DNA of 42,986 nt from Bacteroidia bacterium (GTDB taxonomy: Bacteria > Bacteroidota > Bacteroidia > AKYH767-A > OLB10), in assembly GCA_020847635.1 (NCBI GenBank), contig JADLBQ010000050.1, positions 1 through 42,986 of the forward strand, in the 5' to 3' direction. Positions 27,120-35,792 of this stretch are shown piece by piece (positions within the stretch are counted from its first letter, which is position 1; each line of letters starts with the position of its first letter). The notes below the pieces were generated by a model. The model ran no database searches and was not told the DNA's origin. It saw only the letters and a list, made by a program, of their open reading frames with translations. The position numbers were made by a program, and so were the translations under genes.

Positions 27120-28177
27120 TGTACACTGTTCTACTAATTGAAGACAACCGGGCTGTTCGTGAAAACACTGCTGAGATTCTCGAACTTGCAGGTTATAAAG
27201 TTATTACTGCCATTAATGGTAAAAAAGGAGTTGAAGCAGCTTTTAAGCATCTTCCTGACTTGATTATCTGTGACATTATGATGCCGGTTTTAGACGGATA
27301 TGGAGTACTTCACCTTCTGTCTAAAAAAAATGCAACTACCAATATTCCCTTTATTTTTCTGACAGCAAAAACAGAAAGAAGTGATATGCGAAAAGGAATG
27401 GAGTTAGGAGCTGATGACTTTATCACTAAACCTTTTGAAAAACGCGAATTGCTGAATGCAGTAGAGAACCGCTTAAAAAAAATTGAATCCTTAAAAAAAG
27501 ATTTTGAACAGATGCTGGATGGTTTGTCAACCTTTATTTCACCAGCAGGAGGCAAAAACATCCTTCAGAAATTTGTTCAAAGTAAAAAGATTAATTTTCA
27601 TAAAAAGAAGGATACTATCTATATGGAAGGAAATTATGCAGGAGGTATGTATTATGTTGTAAGTGGAAAAATTAAAACCTTTAAAACCCACTCATATGGT
27701 AAAGATCTGATTCTGGATTTATTGAAAGAAGGTCAGTTTTTCGGATATGCTGATATTATCCTGGGGGAAAGGCATAACGATTCGGCCCAGGCACTGGAAG
27801 ATTCAAAGATTATTTTTATTCCACGTGATGAAATTGAACCATTAATTCTAAGTCACAAGGAAGTAGCAGGTAAATTTCTCAGAATCCTGACGAAGAATCT
27901 TGCTGACCGGCAGGAACAGATGATGAAAATTGCTTATAGTTCGGTTCGCAGGAGGGTTGCTGAAGCCTTGCTTTATCTATATGACAAATTTAAAACAGAT
28001 GATCCTGAACCTGTTAAAATTACACTTACCCGTGAAGAGCTGGCTAATCTGGTTGGAACCGCCACTGAATCATTAATCCGTACCTTAAGTGACTTCAAAG
28101 AGGAGAAACTGATTAGTATCAAAGAAGGAAAAATTTTCATTCTCAATGAAGAAAAACTTAAAGGTATTAAAAACTGA
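27119..28177 (+). CDS. Response regulator: receiver fused to CRP/FNR-type transcription factor
   Basis: The 352-residue product has a receiver at 1-122 with acidic E8-D9, phosphoacceptor D52 (IICDIMMPVLDGYG), T82 and K104 (FITKPF). A cyclic-nucleotide-binding-fold domain follows at about 145-265 (MEGNYAGGMYYVVSGKIKTF, GQFFGYADIILGE), then a CRP helix-turn-helix at about 300-335 (LTREELANLVGTATESLIRT). The family is a transcription activator or repressor; fusion to a receiver lets phosphorylation replace or add to ligand control. The E of the FGY/GE pocket is present but the classic RxS cAMP-binding motif is not evident, so cAMP binding is doubtful. The kinase immediately upstream is the obvious donor. 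Confidence 0.95.
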   Translation: MYTVLLIEDNRAVRENTAEILELAGYKVITAINGKKGVEAAFKHLPDLIICDIMMPVLDGYGVLHLLSKKNATTNIPFIFLTAKTERSDMRKGMELGADDFITKPFEKRELLNAVENRLKKIESLKKDFEQMLDGLSTFISPAGGKNILQKFVQSKKINFHKKKDTIYMEGNYAGGMYYVVSGKIKTFKTHSYGKDLILDLLKEGQFFGYADIILGERHNDSAQALEDSKIIFIPRDEIEPLILSHKEVAGKFLRILTKNLADRQEQMMKIAYSSVRRRVAEALLYLYDKFKTDDPEPVKITLTREELANLVGTATESLIRTLSDFKEEKLISIKEGKIFILNEEKLKGIKN

Positions 28178-28203
28178 ATGATTCATCTTAAAATCAAAAC
28201 TCC

Positions 28204-28731
28204 ATGTCACTTAATCCGAAAACTGCTCAGCAAACAGTTAGTATCACAACAGAAATTGTACTCCCGAACGATACCAACACATTAGGTAATCTGATGGGGG
28301 GCCGTTTACTTCACTGGATGGATATCTGTGCAGCTGTTTCAGCACACCGCCATTGTGGCCGCGTAGTCGTCACAGCATCCGTCAATAATGTTTCATTTAA
28401 TCAGCCGATCAAACTGGGTGAAATTGTGACCTTGCAGGCTAAAGTCTCGAGAGCATTTACATCCAGCATGGAAGTGTTTATTGATGTTTGGGTCGAAAAC
28501 AATCAGACTGGCGAAAAAATTAAATGCAATGAAGCAATCTACACCTTTGTTGCCGTTGACCAGGTTGGCAATCCGATTGCTGTTCCTCAGCTGATTCCAG
28601 AAACTGAGGAAGAGCAAAAACGCTTTGACGGTGCGTTAAGAAGAAAACAGCTTGCTCTTATTCTGGCTGGGAAAATGAACCCACATGATGCAACCGAACT
28701 AAAAGCATTGTTCTTAATTAAGAAGGAATGA
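28204..28731 (+). CDS. Acyl-CoA thioesterase, hotdog fold (YciA/BACH type)
   Basis: The 175-residue product hydrolyses acyl-CoA to free acid and CoA. The family motif lies at residues 29-40 (NLMGGRLLHWMD), with N29 and D40 at the usual positions for this group. VTASVNNVSFNQPIKLGEIV and YTFVAVD are also typical. It sits 26 bases after the receiver-CRP regulator on the same strand, so it may be part of that transcript. With the thiolase at 19.9 kb it hints at acyl-CoA metabolism nearby, though they are separate units. Confidence 0.92.
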   Translation: MSLNPKTAQQTVSITTEIVLPNDTNTLGNLMGGRLLHWMDICAAVSAHRHCGRVVVTASVNNVSFNQPIKLGEIVTLQAKVSRAFTSSMEVFIDVWVENNQTGEKIKCNEAIYTFVAVDQVGNPIAVPQLIPETEEEQKRFDGALRRKQLALILAGKMNPHDATELKALFLIKKE

Positions 28732-28797
28732 ATGAGCAGCTCTCGGTCTTAACTCAGGTATTGTTTTTGAAAATTGAACTGTAATTAAATACCGATT

Positions 28798-29499
28798 ATG
28801 AAAAATCTATCTATTATCTTAATGGGATTATGGTTGTTATCTGCTGCTGCTAAGGCACAGCATCCACCTGATAAATCAGGATATACATTAACCACCTCTG
28901 AAATGATTTTTTCATCAGGAACGCTTAAAAACGGTAATATGAAAATAGACCCTGTAATACGGTTTTCCGGCTTTTTCCATTTTCAGAATCAGTTTCATTT
29001 TGATCTGAATGATTTTACCGGAATTTATACAGGCATTGGCATCCGTAATATTGGTTTTATTAATAAGCTGAATGATTCAGTCAGAATCAAACAACGCTCC
29101 TACAGCCTAGGCATTCCATTTGCTTTTAAATTTGGAAATATGAAAGACAAAATCTGGTTTGCAGCAGGTGCAGAAGCTGAACTGATGTTTGCCTATAAAC
29201 AAAAAGTATTTTATGGCGGACAGAAATTTAAGAATTACAAGTGGTTCTCGGACAAGGTCAATCTTTTTAATCCGGGACTTTTTGCAGAAATTCATTTCAA
29301 AGACGGAGTTTACATTCGGGCAAAATACTATCTGTTTGACTTTTTGAAAGAAGATAAACAGGAAATCAAATTATTTGGTATTCCTTATGACTTTACACCC
29401 GAAGAAAGTAAACTATTTTATATTTCAATCGGGAAAACCATAACACCCAGGAAAGCACTCAGAAAAAAAGGTAAAATAAAGACCGGTACAGTCAGTTAA
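28798..29499 (+). CDS. Hypothetical outer-membrane barrel-like protein
   Basis: The 233-residue product has a signal peptide (MKNLSIILMGLWLLSAAAKA) followed by alternating beta strands rich in aromatics (for example FHFDLNDFTGIYTGIGIRNI and GVYIRAKYYLFDF). The size and pattern fit an eight- to ten-strand Bacteroidota outer-membrane barrel of the OmpW/PorT-like class. It ends in a basic tail (ALRKKGKIKTGTVS). No specific function is recognised. It starts 66 bases after the thioesterase and overlaps the convergent methyltransferase by four bases. Confidence 0.8.
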   Translation: MKNLSIILMGLWLLSAAAKAQHPPDKSGYTLTTSEMIFSSGTLKNGNMKIDPVIRFSGFFHFQNQFHFDLNDFTGIYTGIGIRNIGFINKLNDSVRIKQRSYSLGIPFAFKFGNMKDKIWFAAGAEAELMFAYKQKVFYGGQKFKNYKWFSDKVNLFNPGLFAEIHFKDGVYIRAKYYLFDFLKEDKQEIKLFGIPYDFTPEESKLFYISIGKTITPRKALRKKGKIKTGTVS

Positions 29500-30659
29500 T
29501 TTCTTTTTTTGCTTCCTGCATACATTTCATACCCAAGTAGCCTGCATTCAATATCGCCATTAAAAAAGATGAGTCGCTTCGATGTTTTTAATCCTATCTG
29601 ATGAGATAAGAGTCGGCTGCCAGTAAAAACAAAGCACGTTTTACCAATACACTTCTTTTTAAAAAACTCCCCTATTTGCTTATATAATGGAATAAGGCTC
29701 TCCTCTTCTCCTAATCTTTTACCATAAGGAGGGTTAATAATAACTACCCCTTCCGACTCGGCAATTTTGACCGATTCCAATTCACTGTTTGAAAAATCAA
29801 TCCAACGCTCTACACCGGCTCTGCATGCATTTTCAAAGGCGGCTTTTATAGCTCCCGCGGAGTGATCGGAGGCATAAATCACTCTGTTTGGCTCAGAATT
29901 CACTTGCTTATAAAGTGACTTCTTCATGTTCAGTAAAACCTGCTTATCAAATCCGGAGATATTCTGAACTGAAAAATGCTCTCTTAAAAGGCCCGGTACA
30001 ATATTAGCAGCCATCAATGCTGCTTCAATGGCAATTGTACCAGAGCCACACATCGGATTATAAAGGTCGGAGTATCTGTTCCAGCCTGAAGCCATTACGA
30101 TTGCCGCAGCCAGGGTTTCCTGCATTGGGGCATAAAGCCCTTGCTGGCGGTAGCCTCTTTTACCTAAGGGTTGACCGGTTGTATCCAGATAAATTCTGGC
30201 TTTCCTATCGGCCCAGTGTACAAACAGACTAACCGCATCCTCATTCCATTTACCCGAATCCGGTCGTTCATTGAACTGAGTTCTGAAGTAATCAGCAATT
30301 CCGTCTTTCACCAATTGATTCAGGTACATACTGTTATTTACAGACGGATGATTCGCAAAAGACTGAATGGTAATACATCCTTTAGTTGATACAATTTTTT
30401 CCCATTTTATTTTACTCAGGCTATGCTTCAGGCTTTGCTGATCAGGACAGTTGATAACCTTTAATTCATAATACACCCGGTATGCCGTTCGTAATATAAG
30501 ATTCAGGCGGATGCAATCAGTCAACGAACCTGAAGTAATTACATGGTTCTTTGCCTGATTTATAATTGTAAAGTTATTTTCTTCCAATTCAGCAGCCAGG
30601 TAATCGGATATTCCCAAAGCGCAGGTAATGTGAATAGAAGATTCTTTCTGAAAGTCCAA
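29496..30659 (-). CDS. THUMP-domain class I SAM-dependent RNA methyltransferase (RlmL-N-like)
   Basis: The 387-residue protein has a ferredoxin-like/THUMP N-terminal part (about 5-165) and a Rossmann methyltransferase part. Motif I is NPMCGSGTIAIEAAL at 201-215 and the catalytic motif IV is INPPYGKRLGEEE at 308-320. This is the YpsC/YcbY N-terminal (RlmL) group, which makes m2G in 23S rRNA; the exact target here is inferred. No RlmK half is fused. The start is a TTG at 30659; the next codon upstream leads to a stop six bases away and no ATG is near. Confidence 0.93.
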   Translation of the reverse strand: MDFQKESSIHITCALGISDYLAAELEENNFTIINQAKNHVITSGSLTDCIRLNLILRTAYRVYYELKVINCPDQQSLKHSLSKIKWEKIVSTKGCITIQSFANHPSVNNSMYLNQLVKDGIADYFRTQFNERPDSGKWNEDAVSLFVHWADRKARIYLDTTGQPLGKRGYRQQGLYAPMQETLAAAIVMASGWNRYSDLYNPMCGSGTIAIEAALMAANIVPGLLREHFSVQNISGFDKQVLLNMKKSLYKQVNSEPNRVIYASDHSAGAIKAAFENACRAGVERWIDFSNSELESVKIAESEGVVIINPPYGKRLGEEESLIPLYKQIGEFFKKKCIGKTCFVFTGSRLLSHQIGLKTSKRLIFFNGDIECRLLGYEMYAGSKKRN

Positions 30660-30793
30660 CTCTTATTTGAATGCCGTAAAGAAAGTGAATTGCTACAGGA
30701 TACCGGTAACGAACGGCATGCTGAAAAATTATTTTTTTATTTTCAGGCAGGCACTTATCTTGGTCAGCCTGAAACCGCATCAGAAATACTGAT

Positions 30794-31084
30794 ATGAAAA
30801 ATTACCGTTCATTGCCAGTCAACAATATTTCCCTTTTAATAGCCGGGTGTGCAATGTTCTCCTTTGCTCTGACTTTCTATTTTTTTCATGCTCCGCCTAA
30901 TAATCCAGTTATTAATTATATATGTAACCTGCTTGCCAAGCCTGCAAATTTTTTATTCCAGAATATCAGTAATGCTGACTTTTCACAGAGCAGTCAGCTA
31001 CCTCTACTGATTTTTGTTACAATGTTTGTATTGTATTCCTCCGTAATACTGATAATCTACTCAGTCCTTAAAAAAATAACTTGA
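30794..31084 (+). CDS. Small integral membrane protein, unrecognised
   Basis: The 96-residue product has two hydrophobic segments (about 13-31, LLIAGCAMFSFALTFYFF, and 67-92, LPLLIFVTMFVLYSSVILII) separated by a polar loop of about 35 residues. Both ends would face the cytoplasm if the basic residues follow the positive-inside rule. I recognise no family. It is divergent from the methyltransferase with 134 bases between starts. Confidence 0.7.
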   Translation: MKNYRSLPVNNISLLIAGCAMFSFALTFYFFHAPPNNPVINYICNLLAKPANFLFQNISNADFSQSSQLPLLIFVTMFVLYSSVILIIYSVLKKIT

Positions 31085-31153
31085 AGAAACTGATAAGCGA
31101 TAATCATTTATTTCCTTACTTTTATCCTGTTTTTGTACCTAAACACTTCGAAT

Positions 31154-33010
31154 ATGATAAAAAAATTACCCCTTCAAATCACAACCATCTTATTGGTTGT
31201 TACCCAACTATCCTATGGGCAAACCTCAGGAGGCCCAGATGCTTATGGCTACACCTGGCGAAACAGCAGTGATCCAAACGGACCTGTATTTAGCTGGATT
31301 GATTTAAATCAGCTAAGCGGGGTTATTACCGTTACCGGCCTTGCTGATGATAACCTACGCGGTCCATTTGTAATGCCTTTTACTTTTCAATATTACTGGT
31401 ATCAGCCAAGTAAATTCTGGATTGGTTCTAATGGTCATATTGGCTTTACCAATGCATCTGTAGCTCATCCCTTTCCGGCAATTCCATTACCTACGGGAAT
31501 TAATGATTATTTAGGGGTTATGGTAACCGATCTCACTCATACAGACGTTAATAGCCAACCCATATCAACAGCTTCCTGCAAATACTGGATCAATCCTGCA
31601 AATGACACACTGATTGTAACCTGGGAAAATGTTCCATTTTGGGCTCCGGGTTCCCCTGGTTACTCTGGTTCAAATACCTTTCAGGCAATTCTTACTTCAA
31701 CTGATAGTTCAATTACTTATCAGTATTTAAATCAATCCGGGTCCAGTGCTTCAACAGTGTCATTCGTTACAACCGGCATTGAAAACAACTCAGGCAATAT
31801 TGGATTGCAGGTTCTCTATAATATCTATCCTACCGGAGGTACTGCTGTAAAATTTTATGCTCCCGCAACTACTTCTCTTCAGATTAATGATGCATCTACC
31901 CTTTACTGCAACAACCTGACCACCGGTGGCTTGTTCCTTTCTGCTAACGGAAATGCTTATGAGAGTATGGCTGAAATTGCTAACTCAGGAAATCAATCGC
32001 TTGCTTCATTCAATGTGTATTCAAGAATTTTAAGTTCTGCCAATACAATTCAGGTCAGGGATACTGTGCCTGTGTCAAATTTATCTCCCGGCCAGACCCA
32101 GGTGGTTACATTTCCTGATTTATGGACTCCAACAAATGCTGGCGTTTACCGGCATATAACTGAAACCCTTCTTCCGGGTGATGCTACCCCATCAAACAAC
32201 CAACGGATGCTGGAATTACAGGTTATTGACACTACCCAGGCATCAATGCAATTGAGTTTTGATACCGGACTTGATGCCGGATTAGGCGGTCTGTCGTGGA
32301 ATGGTGGCTCCGGTGGTGCTGCAATGCATTTTGTACCACCCTTTACTCCATGTATTCTTACAAAAGCCACTTTTTATATTGTTGCAAATAATTTAGGAAA
32401 TGGATTTCATGCATTGGTATTTGATGATTTAGGACCAAACGGAGAGCCTCAGAATTTATTAGATTCCGTTTTTGTACAAGGGGCATCGGTTATCCCCGGT
32501 GCATGGAATGAAGTCACCTTTTCTCAGCCATTGCTGATTTCTTCTGGAGGATTCTATGTTGTATGGATGATGGGTGGTGAAGAAATCTCAATCGGCCAGA
32601 ACCAGATTCCCCCTATTTCAAACCGTACTTTTGAAGTATTAGGCTCGGCTTCAATTTTTACCAACTGGGCTGATTACCGCTATCGTGAAATTGAGGAAGT
32701 AATGATTAATGTATTTATTGAAAAAGTACTTGGTGTAAATGAAGGCGGATCGCTTGTTTCATTTGCTTCTGTTTACCCTAATCCGGTAACAGATCTTGCC
32801 AATGTTGTTTATCGTGTATCTGAAAAATCGCTGGTCAGTTACCGTTTATATTCATTCAATGGTCAGCTGGTTGAAGAAAGAACACTAGGCTATTCAAATG
32901 GAAATGGAATGTTTTCAATCAACGTCTCAACTCTTGATTCCGGAATTTATCTGTGCAGCATTTCCATCGGCAAGAACCTAATTAACAAAAAAATTACTGT
33001 AACCCGGTAA
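31154..33010 (+). CDS. Secreted protein with T9SS type A sorting domain
   Basis: Start at ATG 31154 gives the signal peptide MIKKLPLQITTILLVVTQLS and YGQ; a TTG at 31133 is also in frame but adds nothing. The 618-residue product has an N-terminal jelly-roll-like region (about 20-230) typical of Bacteroidota surface proteins (DDNLRGPFVMPFTFQYYW, FWIGSNGHIGFT), a CARDB-like middle (about 240-360), a second beta-sandwich (about 365-520) and a C-terminal sorting domain starting at VYPNPVTDLANVVY and ending NKKITVTR. No catalytic motif is seen. It should be exported by T9SS and anchored or released. A terminator follows. Confidence 0.92.
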   Translation: MIKKLPLQITTILLVVTQLSYGQTSGGPDAYGYTWRNSSDPNGPVFSWIDLNQLSGVITVTGLADDNLRGPFVMPFTFQYYWYQPSKFWIGSNGHIGFTNASVAHPFPAIPLPTGINDYLGVMVTDLTHTDVNSQPISTASCKYWINPANDTLIVTWENVPFWAPGSPGYSGSNTFQAILTSTDSSITYQYLNQSGSSASTVSFVTTGIENNSGNIGLQVLYNIYPTGGTAVKFYAPATTSLQINDASTLYCNNLTTGGLFLSANGNAYESMAEIANSGNQSLASFNVYSRILSSANTIQVRDTVPVSNLSPGQTQVVTFPDLWTPTNAGVYRHITETLLPGDATPSNNQRMLELQVIDTTQASMQLSFDTGLDAGLGGLSWNGGSGGAAMHFVPPFTPCILTKATFYIVANNLGNGFHALVFDDLGPNGEPQNLLDSVFVQGASVIPGAWNEVTFSQPLLISSGGFYVVWMMGGEEISIGQNQIPPISNRTFEVLGSASIFTNWADYRYREIEEVMINVFIEKVLGVNEGGSLVSFASVYPNPVTDLANVVYRVSEKSLVSYRLYSFNGQLVEERTLGYSNGNGMFSINVSTLDSGIYLCSISIGKNLINKKITVTR

Positions 33011-33030
33011 TGGTTCACCATTCTCAATAA

Positions 33031-33060
33031 AATCCCGGTTAATAGCCGGGATTTTTATTT
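33031..33060 (+). terminator. Rho-independent terminator
   Basis: AATCCCGG (33031-33038) pairs with CCGGGATT (33046-33053) across a seven-base loop, followed by TTTATTTT. It ends the cargo gene transcript 21 bases after its stop. Confidence 0.85.
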
Positions 33061-33140
33061 TCCGGTAAAATCTTCTGCGAAATATTACACTAAACGGATA
33101 CTATAATCTGGCATTCCGTTTCAGAAACTTAAGTGTTCGT

Positions 33141-33148
33141 TAGTTTTG
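33141..33148 (+). promoter_or_regulatory. Bacteroidota -7 promoter element
   Basis: TAGTTTTG matches TAnnTTTG, 15 bases before the OmpR-type regulator start at 33164. No TTG at the -33 position. Confidence 0.5.
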
Positions 33149-33163
33149 TACCTGAGTTCTGAG

Positions 33164-33853
33164 ATGCTAACACGAATTTTACTTGTTGAAGATGAGCCTG
33201 CTTTGGCTGATACAATCAAGCTTAACCTGGAGCTTGAAAAATACCATGTTACTGCTGTTGCAGATGGTAAACAAGCTGTACGTACATTTAAAGAAGCCAG
33301 GTTTGACCTGATTGTTCTGGATATTATGTTACCCGGTCTTGACGGATTTTCTGTTTGCCAGGCTATTCGGCTTGAAAATACTCAGGTTCCGATTCTTATG
33401 CTTACTGCCAAAAATACAAGCAATGACAGAATTGAAGGATTGAAAATTGGTGCTGACGACTACCTCACTAAACCATTTAACCTTGAAGAATTACTGCTTC
33501 GTATCAGTAACCTGCTTAGAAGATCACAGAAAAAAGGAAGCGATAAGGTTCAACGTTATTCTTTAAATGGTTATGAAATTGATTTCCTTAGTCACGAGGT
33601 AAAAAAACCAGATGAATCAAAAATTCAACTAACCAAAAAGGAAGCTGCTTTGCTGAAACTGCTTATTGAAAGGAAAAATGAAGTGATTTCGAGAGAACAT
33701 ATCCTTGAAACAGTCTGGAGTTATGATGTTTATCCAAATACCCGGACAATTGACAATTTCATTGTTACATTCAGAAAATATTTTGAGCCAGATCCTTCCC
33801 ATCCGAAGCATTTCCTGTCCGTAAGAGGAGTAGGATATAAATTTACCGACTAA
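33164..33853 (+). CDS. OmpR/PhoB-family response regulator
   Basis: The 229-residue DNA-binding response regulator has a receiver with E9-D10-E11 (LLVEDEPALAD), phosphoacceptor D53 (LIVLDIMLPGLDGF), T81 and K103 (LTKPF), then a winged helix with LTKKEAALLKLLIER, VISREHILETVWSYD, RTIDNFIVTFRKYFE and VRGVGYKF. ATG 33164 is preferred over an in-frame TTG at 33146, which would lie inside the promoter element. No kinase gene is adjacent, so it is an orphan here. A DUF7935-like membrane protein gene, NUDIX and pyrE follow, a block that recurs in Bacteroidota as far as I recall. Confidence 0.95.
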   Translation: MLTRILLVEDEPALADTIKLNLELEKYHVTAVADGKQAVRTFKEARFDLIVLDIMLPGLDGFSVCQAIRLENTQVPILMLTAKNTSNDRIEGLKIGADDYLTKPFNLEELLLRISNLLRRSQKKGSDKVQRYSLNGYEIDFLSHEVKKPDESKIQLTKKEAALLKLLIERKNEVISREHILETVWSYDVYPNTRTIDNFIVTFRKYFEPDPSHPKHFLSVRGVGYKFTD

Positions 33854-33864
33854 GATTAGGGAAA

Positions 33865-33904
33865 GCAAGCAATGCTTGCAGATAGATATTTCCTATTAGT
33901 TTTG
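33865..33904 (+). promoter_or_regulatory. Promoter with palindromic operator candidate
   Basis: TTG (33876-33878) and TAGTTTTG (33897-33904) are spaced 18 bases apart, a good -33/-7 pair. A 15-base palindrome (GCAAGCA-A-TGCTTGC, 33865-33879) overlaps the -33 element. The downstream ATGs at 33908 and 33911 are only four to seven bases from the -7 element, which would give a leaderless message. Confidence 0.45.
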
Positions 33905-33910
33905 CCGATG

Positions 33911-34441
33911 ATGAATTCAGCAAAAACTCTTCTCGACACCCTGTTTATTCTGGCACCGGCTGTCCTTGTTCTGATAACATCCTTCTTCTTAATCAAGAAG
34001 TTTCTAGATAACCAGCACCGTTTAAAAGTCATAGAACTTAAGATGCAGTTCCAAAAAGATATCATGCCTTTACGTTTTCAGGCATACGAGCGGCTGGTCC
34101 TGTTTCTTGAACGAATTACTCCCAATAATCTTCTGCACAGGATTTATTTACCTGACTATTCTGTTAAAGAATTTCATCTTGAGTTATTGTCGGCAATCCG
34201 TCAGGAATTTGAGCATAATATCACTCAACAAATTTATGTAACTTCTGATGCCTGGAGTTCTGTTAAAACTGCCAGAGATGAAGTAATAAAATTATTAAAC
34301 AAGGCTGCCTCTCAGGTAATCAGCCAGGACAAGGCATCTGCTTTGAATAAAGCTGTATTTGATTTGATAATGAACGAAAACTGGAATAAAGTCGAAGAAT
34401 CTATTGAGGAAATCAAATCAGAAATGAACAGGAATCAATGA
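33911..34441 (+). CDS. DUF7935-like membrane protein
   Basis: The frame opens with an ATG at 33872, but that ATG would lie upstream of the promoter candidate, so I choose 33911 (33908 is equally possible). The product, 176 residues from 33911, has one membrane segment (LLDTLFILAPAVLVLITSFF) followed by a basic, helical domain: QKDIMPLRFQAYERLVLFLE, then RITPNNLLHRIYL and a long C-terminal helix. RFQAYERLVLFLERITP matches, by eye, a conserved Bacteroidota family (DUF7935). Function is unknown. It lies 57 bases after the OmpR-type regulator and ends 14 bases before the convergent NUDIX gene. Confidence 0.8.
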   Translation: MNSAKTLLDTLFILAPAVLVLITSFFLIKKFLDNQHRLKVIELKMQFQKDIMPLRFQAYERLVLFLERITPNNLLHRIYLPDYSVKEFHLELLSAIRQEFEHNITQQIYVTSDAWSSVKTARDEVIKLLNKAASQVISQDKASALNKAVFDLIMNENWNKVEESIEEIKSEMNRNQ

Positions 34442-34455
34442 TTCGGCCAATTCTA

Positions 34456-35088
34456 TTAATCTGGTGAACTGCTTTTTATAAAATAAGTTTTGACCAGCAT
34501 ATAAATTGAAGGATAGATGAAAGCTTTCAATTCCCGGATCTGGGCCGAATCAACCCATTTTGCTTCGGTTATTCCTTCTGACCGCTGAATAGAAAGCGGT
34601 TCGTTTCCATTAGCAGACATCTTAAACCAGGATGTCCTTTTTAGAAAATGTTTTTTATTCTGAACATAGGTGTGCCATGTTTCTTCGGCAAGTTCTTGAA
34701 TGCTAAGATTACAAATTCCTGTTTCCTCACAAACTTCTCTCAAAGCTCCTGCTTCCACTGTTTCACCTTTTTCAATCTTTCCTTTAGGCAAATCCCAGAA
34801 TCCTTTGCGAAAAATCATCAGTAATCTGGATGCTGAATTAGTAACAATTCCACCTCCGGCATGTATCTCTTTGAACAAATTCACAAAATCATTCCATGTT
34901 TGTGCCAGATTATGGGTTACAAAATAGATCCTTTTAAGGTCATTGAGCGAATAAGCTAAGTCAAATAATTTATCAAAATCTGATTTAGTTCGATATTGTA
35001 ATACGACCTCTCCAACCTGGAAATCAGAAGTTAAATAGTTTTCTTCGGTAAATACAACAGGTTTGTTATTTATAAAAACTTTGTACAT
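34456..35088 (-). CDS. NUDIX hydrolase
   Basis: The 210-residue product carries a complete NUDIX box at residues 103-125: G103, E109, then REVCEETGI (R117, E121, E122, G124). WDLPKGKIEKGE precedes it. The family hydrolyses nucleoside diphosphates linked to another moiety; the substrate cannot be inferred. An N-terminal extension of about 80 residues precedes the fold. It is divergent from pyrE with only 13 bases between the start codons, and this NUDIX/pyrE pair recurs in Bacteroidota. Confidence 0.94.
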   Translation of the reverse strand: MYKVFINNKPVVFTEENYLTSDFQVGEVVLQYRTKSDFDKLFDLAYSLNDLKRIYFVTHNLAQTWNDFVNLFKEIHAGGGIVTNSASRLLMIFRKGFWDLPKGKIEKGETVEAGALREVCEETGICNLSIQELAEETWHTYVQNKKHFLKRTSWFKMSANGNEPLSIQRSEGITEAKWVDSAQIRELKAFIYPSIYMLVKTYFIKSSSPD

Positions 35089-35101
35089 TGTGGCACTTTA
35101 A

Positions 35102-35734
35102 ATGGAAGACACCGCTTCAAAAATAGCTGAATTCCTTTTGCAGATCAAAGCTGTAAAACTTCAGCCGGAAAATCCGTTTACCTGGGCGTCCGGCTGGAAA
35201 TCACCGGTTTATTGTGATAACCGGATGACTTTATCTTATCCGGTGATTCGAACTTTTATCAGGCAAGAGTTTGTCAAGCTTATTGAACTCCGGTTTGGAA
35301 GACCTGATCTCATTGCCGGTGTTGCAACTGCAGCTATTGCACCTGGCGTACTTGTAGCTGAAGTTATGGGGCTTCCTTTTGTTTATGTCAGAAGTTCAGC
35401 CAAGGACCATGGTTTGAAAAATCTGATTGAAGGTGAAGTTCAGGAAGGTCAATCGGCAGTTGTTATTGAAGACCTGATATCAACCGGGAAAAGCAGCCTG
35501 AATGCAGTGAATGCATTGCGTGCTGCCGGTGTTGTGGTTAAGGGTATGGTGTCAATTTTCACTTATGGCTTTCCACAAGCAGCAGAAAGTTTCCGAAAAG
35601 CAGGTGTGCCGGTTTACTCACTTAGTAACTATGAAACTTTACTGCAGATTGCTTCTGTTGCAAAATACATTCGTTCCGATCAATTAGAACAACTTGTCCA
35701 ATGGAGGGAGAATCCATCTGAATGGGGCAAATGA
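35102..35734 (+). CDS. pyrE: Orotate phosphoribosyltransferase
   Basis: PyrE joins orotate to PRPP to form OMP in pyrimidine synthesis. The 210-residue product has the PRPP-binding loop VIEDLISTGKS at 121-131, the WASGWKSPVYCDNR substrate-binding segment at 28-41, and KDHG at 101-104 with the flexible-loop residues K101 and H103. Length is normal. It stands alone downstream of a divergent NUDIX gene; other pyr genes are absent from the window. Confidence 0.97.
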   Translation: MEDTASKIAEFLLQIKAVKLQPENPFTWASGWKSPVYCDNRMTLSYPVIRTFIRQEFVKLIELRFGRPDLIAGVATAAIAPGVLVAEVMGLPFVYVRSSAKDHGLKNLIEGEVQEGQSAVVIEDLISTGKSSLNAVNALRAAGVVVKGMVSIFTYGFPQAAESFRKAGVPVYSLSNYETLLQIASVAKYIRSDQLEQLVQWRENPSEWGK

Positions 35735-35792
35735 CTACTAAATCAAAAATCTGCCAGCCTTTCCGGACAAAGTGTGTTGTAAACGTATCTGC

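Noticed and set aside
31081-31272. Small frame starting TTG at 31081
   Set aside because: It overlaps the signal peptide region of the T9SS cargo in another frame and shows no protein features.
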